Under the pieces are notes generated by a model. That model searched no databases and was not told where the DNA came from. It saw only the letters and a program-made list of their open reading frames with translations. A stretch of 64,000 bases of DNA. It comes from Clavelina lepadiformis. Taxonomy: Eukaryota > Chordata > Ascidiacea > Aplousobranchia > Clavelinidae. The position numbers were made by a program, and so were the translations under genes. The stretch is taken from assembly GCF_947623445.1 (NCBI RefSeq), contig NC_135240.1, positions 12,648,001 through 12,712,000 of the forward strand, given 5' to 3'. This document shows positions 63,963-64,000 of this stretch, one piece after another (the stretch's first letter is position 1; every line of letters starts with the position of its first letter).

Positions 63963-64000
63963 CTATAATGGTACAAAAATATGGTAGCTTTATTAAATCT

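Overview
The window is nuclear DNA from an animal. Genes are split by many short GT-AG introns, intergenic DNA is AT-rich, and all recognisable proteins are of metazoan type. Compact introns, gene spacing and small transposon relics fit an invertebrate deuterostome, most likely an ascidian tunicate. That placement is an inference from style and memory, not proven.

Layout, left to right. An unrecognised multi-exon gene enters from the left edge (+, 28-4162). TRAPPC6B (-, 6096-7319) and an intronless phosphoglycerate kinase gene (-, 7838-9094) follow head to tail. A repeat-rich gap (9095-12375) leads to CWF19L1 (+, 12376-18392), whose introns carry two insertions. Next is a secreted-face membrane receptor with leucine-rich repeats and three Ig-like domains (+, 19941-25213). 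An 8 kb gap (25214-33383) is built largely of transposable elements. Catalase (+, 33384-38431) is followed by a second repeat-rich gap with a non-LTR retrotransposon tail. A PC-esterase gene of the PCED1 type (+, 44099-47086), coatomer beta subunit COPB1 (+, 51891-57869), an intronless TRMO tRNA-modification gene (+, 61291-62316) and the last exon of CHMP2A (-, 63764-63962) complete the set.

These are mostly housekeeping genes with separate jobs: vesicle transport (TRAPPC6B, COPB1, CHMP2A), glycolysis (PGK), peroxide removal (catalase), RNA processing (CWF19L1) and tRNA modification (TRMO). I see no sign that they form one pathway or operon. Exon boundaries were read by eye from splice signals, phase continuity and remembered human homologues; in every assigned gene except the first, the joined exons keep one open frame throughout.

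The most unusual content is a family of three foldback elements (13479-14061, 26233-27048, 39163-39448). Their inverted arms are made of degenerate 15-16 bp tandem units, their ends begin GG, and they are flanked by 9 bp target-site duplications, perfect in two cases and off by one inserted base in the third. Other points of interest are a 2.9 kb structure with direct terminal repeats interrupted by a hAT-like insertion with a perfect 8 bp duplication, a degenerate copy of a widespread repeat-encoded protein gene inside CWF19L1, and an 81-nt stop-free COPB1 intron that could be retained in frame.
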